A DNA stretch of 64,000 bases from Shimia sp. Its GTDB lineage: Bacteria > Pseudomonadota > Alphaproteobacteria > Rhodobacterales > Rhodobacteraceae. Below are positions 18,970 to 27,142 of this stretch, one piece after another; positions within the stretch are counted from its first letter, which is position 1, and the number at the start of each line of letters is the position of its first letter. The translations under genes were made by a program, and so were the position numbers. The notes beneath the pieces were generated by a model. It saw only the letters and a program-made list of their open reading frames with translations, ran no database searches and had not been told where the DNA came from. The stretch spans positions 62,001-126,000 of the forward strand of contig NZ_JAKVCW010000007.1 in the NCBI RefSeq assembly GCF_022448905.1. The letters run 5' to 3'.

Positions 18970-19479
18970 CTACAGGAACTGGCTGTTCTCGTCAGCAATT
19001 TCTTGCGCCTGAGTGAGCGACCGGCTGATGGCAAAAAACACCACCCCAAGCACCAGGAAAACCACATCAATATCGATGTCGATCAACACAAACTCCGGGC
19101 GCAACCCTGGTGCCAAATGGGCGCTCAACACCACCGGTTGCATCGACACATTTAGCGCGTTGAGCAGCCAAAACGCCAAGAACGCGTAAGCGCACAGCTG
19201 CAGGTGTTTGCCCATCTGCGCAAAGTCCTGCGGATTTTTCAAAAGCAGGATTCGATCCAGCGCCCAGAACCCGACGCCCAAACTGATCAACGCGGGCCAC
19301 ATCATCCCCATGCCAACCAGAATCGCCCAGAGCGGCGGCACCGGCATATCCAGAGGCAAATCAAAGGCATCGGCCAACATTTCGCCCGTGCCAAGGAAGG
19401 CGGATATCCACAACACCGCCCAACCAAAGGTGAAATAGACCACCGTGATCAACATGGCGAGACGGGCCACTAGCTTCAT
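18970..19479 (-). CDS. DUF2975 membrane protein
   Basis: 169 residues with four predicted membrane helices (about 5-28, 45-70, 95-115 and 130-152) and a short charged tail. The order of helices and its partner HTH gene match the DUF2975 family, of which the Bacillus YoaS/YozG pair is a relative. No enzymatic motif is visible. It might sense a membrane signal for the partner regulator, which is inference only. Expression probably starts in the AT-rich spacer upstream. Confidence 0.78.
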   Translation of the reverse strand: MKLVARLAMLITVVYFTFGWAVLWISAFLGTGEMLADAFDLPLDMPVPPLWAILVGMGMMWPALISLGVGFWALDRILLLKNPQDFAQMGKHLQLCAYAFLAFWLLNALNVSMQPVVLSAHLAPGLRPEFVLIDIDIDVVFLVLGVVFFAISRSLTQAQEIADENSQFL

Positions 19480-19536
19480 GATTTTGCTCCATTAGTTGTT
19501 GCTTTTCAATAATCCAATTACGTTTTCCGTGCAAGC

Positions 19537-19548
19537 TTTTACGTAAAA
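19537..19548. promoter_or_regulatory. Palindrome TTTTACGTAAAA upstream of the DUF2975-HTH operon
   Basis: A perfect 12-base palindrome 58 bases upstream of the DUF2975 start, with a half-site (TTACGTTTT) about 20 bases before it. The spacer 19480-19636 is AT-rich and also holds the promoter side of the divergent lipoprotein gene. Candidate operator for the HTH protein. Confidence 0.45.
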
Positions 19549-19636
19549 CATAAAACTTTTAGCTTGAAATGAAAATCTCATCCACCTAAATGTCGCTCAT
19601 CCCAAGACGGACTCATTTTGAAAAGGACCGACCCAA

Positions 19637-20005
19637 ATGACACACAACACATTGATGCTGAGCCTGATTGCCGCCCTGTCTCTGGCTGCTTGCACCGCGC
19701 CCGTGGATCGCCCGCTGACAGTGGACGGCACTCGCAACGCCAATTTTGACAGCGATTACAATGCTTGCCACGCACAGGCAGCCTCCTTCACCAACGGCGC
19801 CGGGGCCGAAAGCGCTGCGGTTGGCGCGGTGATTGGCGCAGGCGTAGGCGCCATTGAGGCGGATGATGAATGGGAAGGTGCCGTGGTTGGCGCAATCACC
19901 GGCGGCGCCATTGGCGCGGCTGAAAACGCCTCCAAAGTGAATGACGAACGCCGCAACGTTCTGATCCGCTGCATGCAAAACCGCGGCCATGACGTGATCG
20001 GCTAA
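19637..20005 (+). CDS. Glycine-zipper lipoprotein
   Basis: 122 residues. The signal peptide ends in the lipobox LAAC with Cys19 as the lipidation site. Residues about 62-105 form a glycine zipper, with repeats such as AVGAVIGAGVGAIEA and GAITGGAIGAAE, followed by a short C-terminal part with Cys116. Glycine-zipper lipoproteins span or attach to the outer membrane; a specific role is not known. It is bounded by the bidirectional terminator at 20013. Confidence 0.78.
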   Translation: MTHNTLMLSLIAALSLAACTAPVDRPLTVDGTRNANFDSDYNACHAQAASFTNGAGAESAAVGAVIGAGVGAIEADDEWEGAVVGAITGGAIGAAENASKVNDERRNVLIRCMQNRGHDVIG

Positions 20006-20012
20006 GCACACA

Positions 20013-20049
20013 AAAACACCCGCAGGGGTCCTCCGCCTGCGGGTGTTTT
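20013..20049. terminator. Bidirectional terminator between lipoprotein gene and M3 peptidase gene
   Basis: AAAACACCCGCAGG and CCTGCGGGTGTTTT form a perfect 14-base stem with a 9-base loop. A- and T-runs at the two ends let it serve both converging genes. Confidence 0.9.
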
Positions 20050-20071
20050 CAAATCTAATTGAAAGAAGGCC

Positions 20072-22084
20072 TTAGGCCGCCAGGCCGCGCCCTTTCAGGA
20101 GCGCCTCAACCCCAGGCAAACGCCCGCGGAATCGTTTATACAGCTCATCCGCCTCCACCGATCCACCTGTCGACAGGATATGTGTCTCCAACGCTTTGGC
20201 CGTCTCCGGATCAAACGCGCTCCCGGCCTCTTCAAAGGCCTCAAACGCATCGGCATCCATCACCTCTGACCACATATAGCTGTAGTAGCCAGAGCTATAG
20301 CCGTCCCCGGCAAACACATGGGCAAAATGCGGCGTTGCGTGGCGCATGGTGATCGCCGCTGGCATGCCCAGCTCCGCCAGAACCTCCGCCTGTTTCGCCA
20401 TCGGATCGCTTGGCGCCGCGCCTTCGTGGAAGGCCAGATCGACCAGCGCGGAAGCCACATATTCCACCGTGGCAAAGCCCTGATCAAAGTTCGCCGCGCC
20501 CAGCACCTTCTCCAACATCGCCTGCGGCATGGCCTCCCCGGTCTCCGCATGGGTGGCATACTCCGCCAGCACCTCAGGCACCTCCAGCCAGTGCTCATAC
20601 AACTGGCTGGGCAGTTCTACAAAGTCTCGCGCCACAGAGGTCCCGGAAATGCTCTCATAGGTCACATTGGACAGCATCTGATGAAGCGCATGGCCAAACT
20701 CATGGAACAGGGTCCGCGCATCGTCATAGCTGAGCAGCGCCGGATCACCCTTTGCAAAATTGCAGACATTGATCACAACCGGCCCCTGCACTTCCGGAAA
20801 TTTCGCCTGCCCGCGCATCGCCGAACACCACGCACCAGAGCGTTTCCCGCCCCGCGCAAAATAGTCGCCGATGAACACCGCCACATGCTCCCCGTCGCGT
20901 GTCACTTCCCAGGCGCGGCAATCCTCATGGTACAGCGGCACCTCCAACGCTTTGAACTGCAACCCAAACAGCTTGGTCGCACAGGCAAAGCTGGCCTCAA
21001 TCATCCGATCAAGCTGCAGGTAAGGCTTGAGCGCCGCCTCATCCAGATCATGCTCCGCCTTGCGCCGCTTCTCTGCATAATAGCGCCAATCCCACGGTGC
21101 CAGATCGCCGTTGATCCCATCCGCGTGCATCATCTCGGTCAGCACGGCGGCATCCGCCTCCGCCCTTGCCTTGGCAGGAGCCCAGACATCCATCAACAAC
21201 CCGCGCACCGAGTCCGGAGTTTTGGCCATCTCGGTTTCCAACTTGTAGTCCGCAAAGCTGTCATACCCTAACAACTTTGCCCGCTCTTCGCGCAACGCCA
21301 GTATTTCCCCAGCAATCGCGCGGTTGTCGGTCTCGCCCCCATTGGCCCCACGCGCGGCCCAAGCCTCAAACGCTTTCTCCCGCAGGTCGCGGCGCGGCGA
21401 GAACTGCAAAAACGGCACAATGATCGAGCGCGACAGCGTCACCACCGGCCCCTCTGCACCTTTTTCTTCGCCAGCCGCCCGCGCCGCGTCCACGGCAAAG
21501 GCGGGCAACCCTTCCAGGTCTTCCTCCGCCAGCGGCATGAACCAAGCGCGTTCATCCGCCAGCAGGTTCTGCGTGAACTCGGTGCCCAACACAGCCAAGC
21601 GGCCTTTGATCTCTTTCATGCGCGCGTCCGCATCGCCTTCCAGCGCCGCCCCGCCGCGCACGAAGCCGCGATGGGTCAGCATCAACACCCGCTGCTGCTC
21701 TTCCGTTAGGTCTAACGTGTCCCGCGCGTCCCAAATGGTTTTGATCCGGCCAAACAGTGCTTTGTTGGCGGAAATCTCCGCCGAATGCGCCGCCAGCTTG
21801 GGCGAGAAGTCCCGTTGCAACTCTTCGCGCGCCGGATTGCTGTCCGCCCCGGCCACCGAGAAAAACACCGACAGCACCTTGTCGAGCCCCTCGCCCGCCA
21901 CTTCCATGGCTTCAATGGTGTTGGCAAAGCTCGGCGCCTCGGCGCTTTCGGCAATCGCCTCCACCTCTGCCTTATGCGCGGTCAAAGCCTCTTCAAAGGC
22001 AGGCGCAAAATCGTCGTCAGAAATCTTGTCAAACGGAGCAAGTTTGAACGGGGTGTCCCACGTGGACAGCAGCGGATTTGTCAT
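20072..22084 (-). CDS. M3-family oligopeptidase / peptidyl-dipeptidase
   Basis: 670 residues, the usual size of Dcp/OpdA-type M3 peptidases. The zinc site is HEFGHALHQ with the third ligand Glu in the following helix, and the substrate loop GYSSGYYSYMWSEVMDADAF lies near the C-terminus. There is no signal peptide, so it is a cytoplasmic enzyme that trims short peptides. Start supported by AAGGAG. Whether it is a dipeptidyl carboxypeptidase (Dcp) or an oligopeptidase A (OpdA/PrlC) cannot be decided by eye. Confidence 0.92.
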   Translation of the reverse strand: MTNPLLSTWDTPFKLAPFDKISDDDFAPAFEEALTAHKAEVEAIAESAEAPSFANTIEAMEVAGEGLDKVLSVFFSVAGADSNPAREELQRDFSPKLAAHSAEISANKALFGRIKTIWDARDTLDLTEEQQRVLMLTHRGFVRGGAALEGDADARMKEIKGRLAVLGTEFTQNLLADERAWFMPLAEEDLEGLPAFAVDAARAAGEEKGAEGPVVTLSRSIIVPFLQFSPRRDLREKAFEAWAARGANGGETDNRAIAGEILALREERAKLLGYDSFADYKLETEMAKTPDSVRGLLMDVWAPAKARAEADAAVLTEMMHADGINGDLAPWDWRYYAEKRRKAEHDLDEAALKPYLQLDRMIEASFACATKLFGLQFKALEVPLYHEDCRAWEVTRDGEHVAVFIGDYFARGGKRSGAWCSAMRGQAKFPEVQGPVVINVCNFAKGDPALLSYDDARTLFHEFGHALHQMLSNVTYESISGTSVARDFVELPSQLYEHWLEVPEVLAEYATHAETGEAMPQAMLEKVLGAANFDQGFATVEYVASALVDLAFHEGAAPSDPMAKQAEVLAELGMPAAITMRHATPHFAHVFAGDGYSSGYYSYMWSEVMDADAFEAFEEAGSAFDPETAKALETHILSTGGSVEADELYKRFRGRLPGVEALLKGRGLAA

Positions 22085-22204
22085 CAGATGAATCTCCTTT
22101 GCCCCACCCTAGGCAGCGCTCCAAGGAGGTGCAATCCACCTCACCAATCCGTGCACTGTTGCACAGGTTAGACGGTCATGTGCAGCCATCGCCACAGTCG
22201 CAAA

Positions 22205-22236
22205 ACAGCCGTGATACCGACGCAATACCGACGGGG
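22205..22236. repeat. Dispersed intergenic repeat with tandem ATACCGAC, copy 1
   Basis: Two ATACCGAC units sit 11 bases apart inside a 32-base block that recurs at 59097-59128 with three mismatches. This copy lies directly after the moeB stop (minus strand) and about 120 bases before the M3 peptidase start. Confidence 0.75.
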
Positions 22237-22239
22237 AAA

Positions 22240-23295
22240 TCAGCCGTTTTTAGCGCCACACGTCGGGCAATCCGAGCGCGGTTTTAACCCAATTTTGCGG
22301 GTCTCCCCCCACAGAGCGTCATAGATCATCATCTCCCCACGCAGCGCCGCCCCGGCCCCGGTGATCACCTTCACAGCCTCCGCTGCCATCATCGTGCCGA
22401 CAACCCCTGGCAGTGGCCCAACCACCCCCGCTTCAGAACAGCTTGGCGCGATACCCGGCCCGGGCGCTTCTGGGAAAATGCACTGGTAACAAGGCGTTCC
22501 ACTGGCTGTGTCAAACACACTCAACTGCCCTTCCCATTGCGAAAGAGCACCGGAAATCAACGGCTTGCCTTGTGCGACACAGACCTCATTCACCAAATAG
22601 CGCGTGTCAAAATTGTCTGTGCCATCCAGCACCAGATCATATGCGCCAATGATCTCCGCCGCATCCTCCTCGGTCAATCGACGGGGGTATGGCACCACCG
22701 TCACAAACGGGTTCTGCGCCGTCATCGCTTCCGCCGCCGAGAGCACCTTCGGCGTGCCAATCGCCTCATCTTTGTGGATCACCTGGCGCTGCAAATTGGA
22801 GTTGTCGACCACATCGTCATCCACCACCCCAATACGTCCAACGCCCGCCGCCGCCAAATAGAGCAAAACAGGCGATCCAAGCCCACCAGCCCCAACCACC
22901 AACACCTTGGCATCTTTAAGCTTTTTCTGCCCCAATCCGCCAAGTTCACGCAGCACGATATGGCGCGCATAGCGGTTCAATTCGGTCTCGGAAAACAGCT
23001 CCTGCGCCGCGTTTTCCTGCGCCGCATCTTCGGCTTTCGCGTCCGCTTTTTGGCGCAGTTTTTGCAACATGCTTGAGTAAGCCAAGACCACCGCAACCGC
23101 CCCGCCAATCATCAACCACATCGCCAGACTGCCACCGGTCGCGATCACCAACTGATGCTCCGGTGGAAACACCGCCTGCACGCCAACAACAGCTAAGTAT
23201 AACAGCCCGATCATGGTCCACCGCGCCGATTTTGGCGCGCCCATGGCCATACCAATGCCCCAAAGGCCTGCCGCCATGAACAGCACCAACAGCAT
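22240..23295 (-). CDS. HesA/MoeB/ThiF-family E1-like protein with N-terminal membrane anchor
   Basis: 351 residues, about 100 longer than classical MoeB. Residues 1-75 form three membrane helices, followed by a polar linker (about 76-103) and an E1-like domain with GAGGLGSPVLLYLAAAG (ATP site), the NLQRQ element and Cys pairs (CYQC and CPTC) that should bind zinc. Such enzymes adenylate the C-terminus of a small sulfur carrier such as MoaD or ThiS. The ATG overlaps the dut stop (TGATG), so the long start is supported by coupling. Localisation at the membrane is unusual. Confidence 0.85.
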   Translation of the reverse strand: MLLVLFMAAGLWGIGMAMGAPKSARWTMIGLLYLAVVGVQAVFPPEHQLVIATGGSLAMWLMIGGAVAVVLAYSSMLQKLRQKADAKAEDAAQENAAQELFSETELNRYARHIVLRELGGLGQKKLKDAKVLVVGAGGLGSPVLLYLAAAGVGRIGVVDDDVVDNSNLQRQVIHKDEAIGTPKVLSAAEAMTAQNPFVTVVPYPRRLTEEDAAEIIGAYDLVLDGTDNFDTRYLVNEVCVAQGKPLISGALSQWEGQLSVFDTASGTPCYQCIFPEAPGPGIAPSCSEAGVVGPLPGVVGTMMAAEAVKVITGAGAALRGEMMIYDALWGETRKIGLKPRSDCPTCGAKNG

Positions 23296-23762
23296 CAGGC
23301 TACTCCGGTAGAACCAAACCCGCCGGAGCCACGGCTGGTTTTGCTAAGCTCTTGATCTAATGAAAATTCTGCTTGAAAAGCTGGTGCAACAACCATCTGT
23401 GCGATGCGCATGCCATGGCTGATCTCGAACGCTTCCTGCCCGGCATTCAGCACGATCACGCCAAGCGGCCCCCGGTAGTCGCTGTCAATGGTGCCTGGGC
23501 TGTTGGGCAAGGTGATCCCATGCTTCAGCGCCAGGCCCGAGCGCGGGCGCATCTGCACTTCATAGCCTTGCGGAATTTCAAGAGACAGTCCGGTTGGCAC
23601 CAACACCCGCGCGCCAGGCTCCAAAGTCACGCCCTCCCGTTGATCTGGCGGGAAATTTGCCCGTACGTCCGCCCCTGCCGCGCCCACCGTTTCATAGGAC
23701 GGCAAGGCTACGTCCCTGTCCGCATCCCCCAGCCACTTCAACTTAATTGGCACCGCCGTCAT
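23295..23762 (-). CDS. dut: Deoxyuridine 5'-triphosphate nucleotidohydrolase
   Basis: 155 residues, a typical trimeric dUTPase. All five motifs are visible: [22 protein letters not shown], the [17 protein letters not shown] block with the catalytic Asp, [11 protein letters not shown], and the C-terminal [10 protein letters not shown] arm. It hydrolyses dUTP to dUMP and pyrophosphate, keeping uracil out of DNA. Its ribosome site is supplied by the tail of the composite repeat at 23763-23810. Middle gene of coaBC-dut-moeB. Confidence 0.96.
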   Translation of the reverse strand: MTAVPIKLKWLGDADRDVALPSYETVGAAGADVRANFPPDQREGVTLEPGARVLVPTGLSLEIPQGYEVQMRPRSGLALKHGITLPNSPGTIDSDYRGPLGVIVLNAGQEAFEISHGMRIAQMVVAPAFQAEFSLDQELSKTSRGSGGFGSTGVA

Positions 23763-23810
23763 GTCTTCTTATTCCTCAAATATCCCCGCCGGAGGCCGCG
23801 CGTCAGCGCG
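23763..23810 (-). repeat. Intergenic composite repeat, copy 2
   Basis: Fills the whole gap between the coaBC stop and the dut start. Read on the minus strand it has a GC-rich inverted repeat (CGCGCTGACGCGCG) and then the tail GGGGATATTTGAGGAA. That tail closely matches the one after ghrA and contains the GAGGAA ribosome site of dut. Confidence 0.6.
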
Positions 23811-25007
23811 TCACTTCTCCAGCGTTTCCGCGATCTTCGCGGCCAATTTCTCCGCCACTTCACGTTTGCCCATGCGTGGCCAAGCCTCTGATCCCGCGTC
23901 CGAAATCAACGTAACCGCATTTTCACTGCCCCCCATGATCCCGGTTGCCGGGCTCACGTCATTGGCAACAATCCAGTCACATCCCTTCCGGATACGTTTC
24001 GCAGTGGCATTTTCGATCACATCGTCGGTTTCGGCGGCAAAGCCAACCACCAGCCCCGGACGCCCTTCCCCCATCTGGCTTACGGTCGCCAAGATGTCGG
24101 GGTTCTCGGCAAACTCCAAGGTTGGCAATCCGCCCTTGGTCTTTTTTATCTTGCTGTCAGAGGCACTTGCCACCCGCCAGTCGGCCACCGCGGCACAGAA
24201 GATCGCCGCATCCACCGGCAAAGCCTCCTGCACGGCGCCCAGCATTTCCGCCGCCGTCCGTACTTCAACAACCTGCGCACCCGTGGGCCGCGCCGCATCC
24301 GCAGGTCCGGTGACAAACACCACCTCCGCGCCGAGTTTTACAAGTGCATTGGCAACCGCAGTGCCCTGCGCCCCCGACGAGCGGTTCGCGATATAGCGCA
24401 CCGGGTCAATCGGCTCTTGTGTCGGGCCCGAGGTCACCAAGACCCGCCGCCCCTGCAGCGGACTTTCGGACAGAGCGCGTTGAATCGCATCAACAATTTC
24501 CATGGGTTCAGACATCCGACCCGGCCCAAACTCGCCGCAGGCCATGTCGCCTTCATTTGGGCCAACGAAGCTCACCCCATCCGCCTTCAATTGCACCAAA
24601 TTGCGCTGCGTTGCCGGATGATCCCACATCCGCACATTCATCGCCGGCGCGACCAGCACGGGCGTATCTGTCGCCAACAGCAGCGTTGAGGCCATGTCAT
24701 TCGCCATGCCGTTGGCCATCTTCGCCATCAAATCCGCTGTGCCCGGCGCCACCACGATCAAATCCGCCGAGCGCGACAATTGGATGTGCCCCATCTCCGC
24801 TTCATCGGTCAGATCAAACAGATCGCGATAGACCTTTTCCCCCGCCAAGGACGACACGGACAAAGGCGTCACAAACTCCTCCGCTGCACGGGTCAGCACC
24901 GGCGTCACCCACGCCCCTCGCTCCCGCAACCTTCGGATCAGCTCCATGGACTTATAGGCCGCGATTCCACCGGCAATAATCAGGAGAATTCGTTTGTCTG
25001 TCAGCAT
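23811..25007 (-). CDS. coaBC: Bifunctional phosphopantothenoylcysteine decarboxylase / phosphopantothenate-cysteine ligase
   Basis: 398 residues in two domains. The CoaC flavin decarboxylase half (about 1-185) has GGIAAYKSMELIRRLRE, the active-site region HIQLSRSADLIVVAPGTADLMAKMANG and APAMNVRMWDHPATQRN. The CoaB half (about 186-398) has VTSGPTQEPIDPVRYIANRSSG and the AAVADWRV motif. Together they convert 4'-phosphopantothenate to 4'-phosphopantetheine in coenzyme A synthesis. First gene of the coaBC-dut-moeB run. Confidence 0.95.
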   Translation of the reverse strand: MLTDKRILLIIAGGIAAYKSMELIRRLRERGAWVTPVLTRAAEEFVTPLSVSSLAGEKVYRDLFDLTDEAEMGHIQLSRSADLIVVAPGTADLMAKMANGMANDMASTLLLATDTPVLVAPAMNVRMWDHPATQRNLVQLKADGVSFVGPNEGDMACGEFGPGRMSEPMEIVDAIQRALSESPLQGRRVLVTSGPTQEPIDPVRYIANRSSGAQGTAVANALVKLGAEVVFVTGPADAARPTGAQVVEVRTAAEMLGAVQEALPVDAAIFCAAVADWRVASASDSKIKKTKGGLPTLEFAENPDILATVSQMGEGRPGLVVGFAAETDDVIENATAKRIRKGCDWIVANDVSPATGIMGGSENAVTLISDAGSEAWPRMGKREVAEKLAAKIAETLEK

Positions 25008-25073
25008 TTAGCAGACCTCTTTCACGCTAAGGTGCCCAAACCTAGGCCGCATGAGCCAAAGGGGCAAGCTTGC

Positions 25074-25865
25074 TTATTTGAACGCCGCGCAAGGATCGTC
25101 CCGCTCGGCCGCCTCCGTCACAATCCAGAGATCATAAGGCGGTTCACTCTCCGGCTCAGCCTCAAGCTGGCCAAAGGACATGGAGGCAATCTCCTTTGGC
25201 AACAACACCGGTGCGCCCCAATCGGTGCGCGCATGGCCATTGCCGGTGATCACAGCCACCGGCCCACCTGTCGCATCCAAGGCTTCGGTCACCTCCTGCG
25301 CCAACCGCGCATCGCGCAACCGCTGCGCCATGACCATGCCGGGCAACATTTCTTCGGGCAGCGCGTCACAATGCGCTGAAAATTGCAGTGCCTCGCGCGC
25401 GTCTTGCTGAGCTTGAGGCAATGGCAGGGTCAACCCAAACTTGCCTCCTGCACCTTCCAGAAGCGCCGACATGTCCCCTCCCTCAAACGCCATCCGTGCC
25501 GCCTCACTCGGCACCTGCGCGCCATAGATCTTTGCATCACCCAGCGCGGCAAACACTGGATAATACATGGCAAAATCTGGCCAGCCACTGTCATTCCAGC
25601 CCAACGTAGCTTCCAAAGCCTGCGCATCATCTAGCAAATCCGAAGTCACTTTTGCCGCCTGCTCCGGTACCAGCATTTCAAACACCACCGCCTTGGGTGC
25701 GATTGCCAACACAGCCTGCGCTTGGTTATCGTGATGCGCCGGATTGTCGTGAACCTCTCCGAGGAACACAACATCCGCATCGCGGAAAAGATCATAGGAT
25801 ACCGCTTGAGCATGGCTGACGCCCGCGATCACGACAAAGGAGAGAGAGGCAAGTATCTGTTTCAT
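25074..25865 (-). CDS. ChaN-like family protein, exported
   Basis: 263 residues with a Sec signal peptide ending SHAQA. It has DVVFLGEVHDNPAHHDNQ near residue 30 and VITGNGHARTDWGAP near residue 207, both characteristic of ChaN/EreA-like folds where His residues may bind heme or metal. ChaN is a heme-binding iron-regulated lipoprotein in Campylobacter. No lipobox Cys is present here, so it is probably soluble in the periplasm. Function in this lineage is not established. Confidence 0.8.
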   Translation of the reverse strand: MKQILASLSFVVIAGVSHAQAVSYDLFRDADVVFLGEVHDNPAHHDNQAQAVLAIAPKAVVFEMLVPEQAAKVTSDLLDDAQALEATLGWNDSGWPDFAMYYPVFAALGDAKIYGAQVPSEAARMAFEGGDMSALLEGAGGKFGLTLPLPQAQQDAREALQFSAHCDALPEEMLPGMVMAQRLRDARLAQEVTEALDATGGPVAVITGNGHARTDWGAPVLLPKEIASMSFGQLEAEPESEPPYDLWIVTEAAERDDPCAAFK

Positions 25866-25987
25866 GGCGTCACAAAACCCCGCCTCATCACAAGATGCAA
25901 GCCCGCCGCCTGTCGCATCCTGCTTTCACGCTTGCTCCGGCACAATGATTGGCGCAGGGTGCCGAACAACCCACTGAGGATACTTAC

Positions 25988-26509
25988 ATGTTGCCAAAAC
26001 TGAGCCTGATTTTGGGAGGCGCGGCCTCGGGAAAATCGGCCTTCGCCGAAGGTTTGGTCATGGCGTCCCCGCAGCAACGCATCTACATCGCCACAGCGCA
26101 AGCCTTTGACGATGAAATGCGCCAAAAAGTGCAGAAACATCTGGAACAACGCGGCCCGAACTGGCGCACAATCGAAGCCCCGTTGGATACTGCCGAAACT
26201 CTGCGCGACCTGCCCGAAGGCACAATTGTCCTTTTGGACTGCGCCACAATGTGGCTGTCCAATCAAATGCTTGCAGAAAATGATCTCGCTACGGCACAAG
26301 CCGAATTGCTCGACGCATTGCAGGCCTGCTCCGCCCATGTGGTGGTGGTCTCAAACGAAGTTGGCCTCGACGTGGTGCCGGAAAACGCCCTCGCCCGCCG
26401 CTTCCGAGACGCGCAAGGCGCCCTCAACCAAGCCATCGCGCAACAGGCCGATCTGGCCGTGCTCGTGGTGGCCGGGTTGCCGATGGTGCTAAAAGGAGAT
26501 CTGCCATGA
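25988..26509 (+). CDS. cobU: Adenosylcobinamide kinase/adenosylcobinamide-phosphate guanylyltransferase
   Basis: 173 residues from the ATG at 25988, which follows TGAGGA; the in-frame start at 25949 has no ribosome site. The P-loop is GGAASGKSAFAE, followed by TAQAFDDEMRQK and DCATMWLSNQML. CobU/CobP phosphorylates adenosylcobinamide and then attaches GMP, near the end of cobalamin synthesis. B12 is needed by Ecm encoded 25 kb away. It overlaps the next gene by 4 bases. No B12 riboswitch was seen upstream. Confidence 0.93.
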   Translation: MLPKLSLILGGAASGKSAFAEGLVMASPQQRIYIATAQAFDDEMRQKVQKHLEQRGPNWRTIEAPLDTAETLRDLPEGTIVLLDCATMWLSNQMLAENDLATAQAELLDALQACSAHVVVVSNEVGLDVVPENALARRFRDAQGALNQAIAQQADLAVLVVAGLPMVLKGDLP

Positions 26510-27084
26510 CCGAGCTGCACCTTGTGCGCCATGGCCCGACCCATGCCAAAACCATGGTAGGCTGGTCTGATCTGCCCGCCGACCTGTCTGACACAGCCCA
26601 AGTCGCCCGGCTCGCGAACCACCTCCCCTCTGACGGCATTGTGATCAGCTCCGATCTGCAACGCTGTGTCGCCACCGCAGACGCCATCCAACGCGATCGT
26701 CGCCGCTTGGCACACGATGCTGCCTTGCGCGAAATCCACTTTGGCGACTGGGAACTCAAAACCTTCGCCGAAATCGAGGCCGCTGACCCAGACCGCATCC
26801 GCGCCTATTGGGAAACCCCCGGTGACGTGCGCCCGCCAAATGGGGAAAGCTGGAACGAGGTCACTTCCCGTGTGGATGGCGCAATTGACCGCTTGATTGA
26901 CGCGCATCGTGGTGCCAAACTGATCGTGGTGGTGCACTTTGGTGTGATCCTCACGCAAATCCAACGCGCCGAGCGGCTCACAGCGGACGAGGCCTTTGCC
27001 CACCGGATAGACAACCTCTCGGTCACCTCCATCAAAATTGACGACACGGGCTGGACAGCAAATCCAATCAATCACATTCCATGA
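26506..27084 (+). CDS. Histidine phosphatase family protein, possibly alpha-ribazole phosphatase
   Basis: 192 residues. It begins LHLVRHGPTHAKT with the catalytic RHG motif; the acid residue is in LREIHFGDWE and the second His is in VVHFGVILTQ. The LREIHFGDWELKTFAEI segment and its overlap with cobU suggest CobC-type alpha-ribazole 5'-phosphate phosphatase, which is the nucleotide-loop side of cobalamin assembly. A more general phosphoglycerate-mutase-like phosphatase remains possible. Confidence 0.82.
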   Translation: MTELHLVRHGPTHAKTMVGWSDLPADLSDTAQVARLANHLPSDGIVISSDLQRCVATADAIQRDRRRLAHDAALREIHFGDWELKTFAEIEAADPDRIRAYWETPGDVRPPNGESWNEVTSRVDGAIDRLIDAHRGAKLIVVVHFGVILTQIQRAERLTADEAFAHRIDNLSVTSIKIDDTGWTANPINHIP

Positions 27085-27142
27085 TGGATTCCGTCAAAAT
27101 GTTTTAATTTCGTGATGAGTCGTGTCGTGCTAACCTCACCTC

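Noticed and set aside
18749..19479. Toxin-antitoxin reading of the membrane-protein/HTH pair
   Set aside because: The membrane protein is a large four-helix DUF2975 member, not a short toxin, and such pairs are stable chromosomal genes; no evidence of toxicity.
25866..25987. Possible cobalamin riboswitch upstream of cobU
   Set aside because: The spacer is only 122 bases and shows no B12-box-like sequence or matching helices.
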